Positions 61,931 to 64,000 of a stretch of DNA of 64,000 bases are shown one piece after another. The notes beneath the pieces are model-generated. The model saw nothing but the letters and a program-made list of their open reading frames with translations, was not told the DNA's origin and did no database searches. Position numbers and translations under genes: made by a program. The stretch comes from Cristatella mucedo (taxonomy: Eukaryota; Bryozoa; Phylactolaemata; Cristatellidae), in assembly GCA_009760855.2 (NCBI GenBank), contig WPIO01000119.1:48501-112500 (forward strand), in the 5' to 3' direction. The first letter of the stretch is position 1. Each line of letters starts with the position of its first letter.

Positions 61931-64000
61931 TTTGTTGAGCATTCGCTGATCATTTGCTGAGTAGTCGGTGTTGCTGCTGCTACTTTGGACAGTGGTGGCA
62001 AGAAATCTTAAGGCTGTAGCCATGACAGCTACTACTTTTTCTCCAGCAGACGATTGTTGCCCTTGTCAGTAGGGTAGCCACAATTGATGGCCCCAAGGCA
62101 CTGAATCCGAGTTGTGGTAACTAGCAGGAGCCGAGATGATTTAAGTGCGGATCCTGCTCACGGGAAATAGCCAGTGTGGAGAAAAAATACTGACTCACCA
62201 CTTTTCAACTAGATCCACGAGTGGTTTAGATGCATATGATACCTTGTGGTCACTGTTCTCCAATGGGGATTGCCCCGGAAGCTTGAGCCCGGCACTCGGC
62301 TGACTCATCGAGAAGAGTTCATGCACACGGCAGCGGTTTTGCTCTCACAGCCCTATGCATCTAGCAGCAGACCCATTACTGCATGACTCCATCGCCTGAT
62401 TCATCTCGGATCCCTGAACGAAACCAACTGAGCCCTGATGAGCAGGCAGCAGTTCTGTCATCGAAACTCATGCTAGGCTATGCTTGGTTAGACATTGGAA
62501 TCCCCCACCACCAGGTCCAGTCCAAGTCGCACGGCTCCTGATCGGACCGGATCTGACCGGGAGTGCTAACAAGACGGCTTTGTCGACACGCCCCACCAGA
62601 GCTGTGCCTCTCTTGCCTGTCACTGGCCATTGTGTTATAGGTGCGCTTCAGGACACGTTGAAAATAAAATGCCGAGTAGCCTGTTTAAAATTCTCTCTGC
62701 AGGAGCGTGTTTTCACTCATTAACTGGACCATCAAAACAGCAACGTTAAGACACTTTAAGAAATGAAGAAATAATAGCTCCAGCATGCTCTTACAGAGCA
62801 TTGCCACATTTCCATCACATAGCCAAGTTTGCCACTTATCGAACGAGCGAAGAGATTAGTATGTTTTGAGGCTTGGCTGATCAATACTATTAAATGTTAA
62901 GCACCCATAAGGCAATTAATTTGTATAAGGAAAAATATGCCCAAAGCCAATTGCTTAGCCGACGACAAGCTATGTACTTAATACTAATACTAATAATAGC
63001 AATATCGCTTATTCAACAGCCTAATCTGTGTAGCAGCAGATGAGACTTAACGGCTATTGTCACTCGTAGTTGGCAATACATGATCGCCCAAAGAGTGGTC
63101 ACCCTACCTCCTGAGCCATCACGGTCCAAGTGCCAATGCCCCTACCTAGTAGACGTTTCAAGCATAAAGAGGCAGCCAAGTTTGAACATGGCCTCCACGG
63201 TGGCCCATCAATCGCACCACTGCTGGAAGAGCTTGCTTGCATGGCCATCCTTTGGGCCTGGACCTTTCGATTGGCCCAAGAAAGAGCTAGGACCTGCTTG
63301 TGCTTTGGTAGGCCGATCTTGCATCCGATGACTGTTCTGCAGTTGGAGAATCGGAGCACAGCATGCAAGCATATATGCAGCTGAACACACAGATGCCACC
63401 ATACTGGGTGGGGTGTCGGGCATCTGGTGGCGAATCCTACCAAAGCACAGCCAAACCGGAAGGAATCTCGTGGCCAATTTGGAGACAGCCAGTAAACTGG
63501 GCTTTGCTAGGATCAAAGAAAAGATGACAGCTGCTATCCCTCGAGCTCGGTCTTTACGATGATTTATGGCTTTTGACTAGGCTAGCTCGTATCCGGCTGC
63601 CCAGGCAGCCAGTGGGTCGGCAGGCATCGGTCTGCCTCAAGATCCATGACGCCAATGTTCCTAAATTAGTCAGCCATCAATGAGGAGCCAGAAGGCTTCC
63701 TGCAGGGCAGGCTTACGTGCGACCCACCGGACGGTGCACGGCTGACAAACAGGTCTCCTAGGTAGGAGATCTGAGCAATGCCTGACGTGCAGCAGCAACA
63801 GTGCAGCCTTGTCAGCCATCGTCTCACGGCTGCACTGACGAGGCAACAGCTGCTAGCAGCTCTGGGCTGCCAACAGAGACATTTGCTTCTTAGATTCGTG
63901 CTGCACTGACTGCTGCATTGGTAGATTGATGCTGCACTTCCGTGCGCACATCTCACTGCTCGTTGCGTGCCTCCGAGCCTGCAGTGCACCGGCCGGACAG
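61931..64000. other. No gene recognised apart from a SINE remnant
   Basis: Overlapping frames at 63080-63516 on both strands have no assignable domain. Confidence 0.3.
63038..63127 (-). mobile_element. SINE family D, internally deleted remnant
   Basis: It keeps the tail-side block (cggctattgtcac, gatcgcccaaag) and the head (gagccatcacgg); the hairpin and box B are lost. Confidence 0.5.

Overview
This is a metazoan nuclear genome window: intron-containing scavenger-receptor (SRCR) coding exons sit in a large excess of retrotransposon debris and microsatellites. There is no bacterial-style gene packing, operon, rRNA or CRISPR. The mixture of SRCR receptor, L2/CR1-type LINEs with hairpin-plus-microsatellite 3' tails, and tRNA-derived SINEs suggests an invertebrate rich in SRCR genes (sponge, echinoderm, cephalochordate and lophotrochozoan all fit). 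The sequence alone does not decide the phylum.

Region 1 (about 2.2-15.6 kb) holds the one well-supported protein-coding gene, on the + strand. I assembled seven exons with GT/AG boundaries and matching phases: 2266-2442, 2554-2647, 8501-8665, 10971-11118, 11237-12734 (or about 12714), 13666-13807 and 15095-15293. Together they predict a type II membrane receptor: a short cytoplasmic tail with an NPxY-type motif, a basic stop, one transmembrane helix, an acidic Cys-bearing stalk, an SRCR domain, a roughly 430-residue Ser/Thr-rich mucin-like stalk, and a second, divergent SRCR domain. Exon 5 can either read to its own stop (693 aa, one SRCR) or splice on (about 800 aa, two SRCRs), and each end has a downstream AATAAA. 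Introns carry LINE and SINE pieces.

Region 2 (15.8-50 kb) is almost wholly repeats. LINE family A (L2-like) has around twenty 5'-truncated copies on both strands, often tandem or nested; one (24451-25775) still shows reverse-transcriptase motifs including FYADD. LINE family B has five copies. SINE family D is tRNA-derived with a conserved central hairpin. SINE family C has a tRNA-like head and a tail resembling the LINE-A tail, so it is probably mobilised by that LINE. Two LTR-like segments, a kappaB/TATA promoter-like segment (27.1-27.2 kb), a CpG-rich patch (22.6-23.8 kb) and long (TC)n, (TA)n and (TG)n tracts complete it.

Region 3 (50-64 kb) looks more GC-rich and is littered with CAG/CTG triplets. 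It culminates in an uninterrupted CTG/CAG run of about 58 units at 60214-60389. No gene could be recognised there; it holds scattered SINE and LINE pieces and unassigned sequence.
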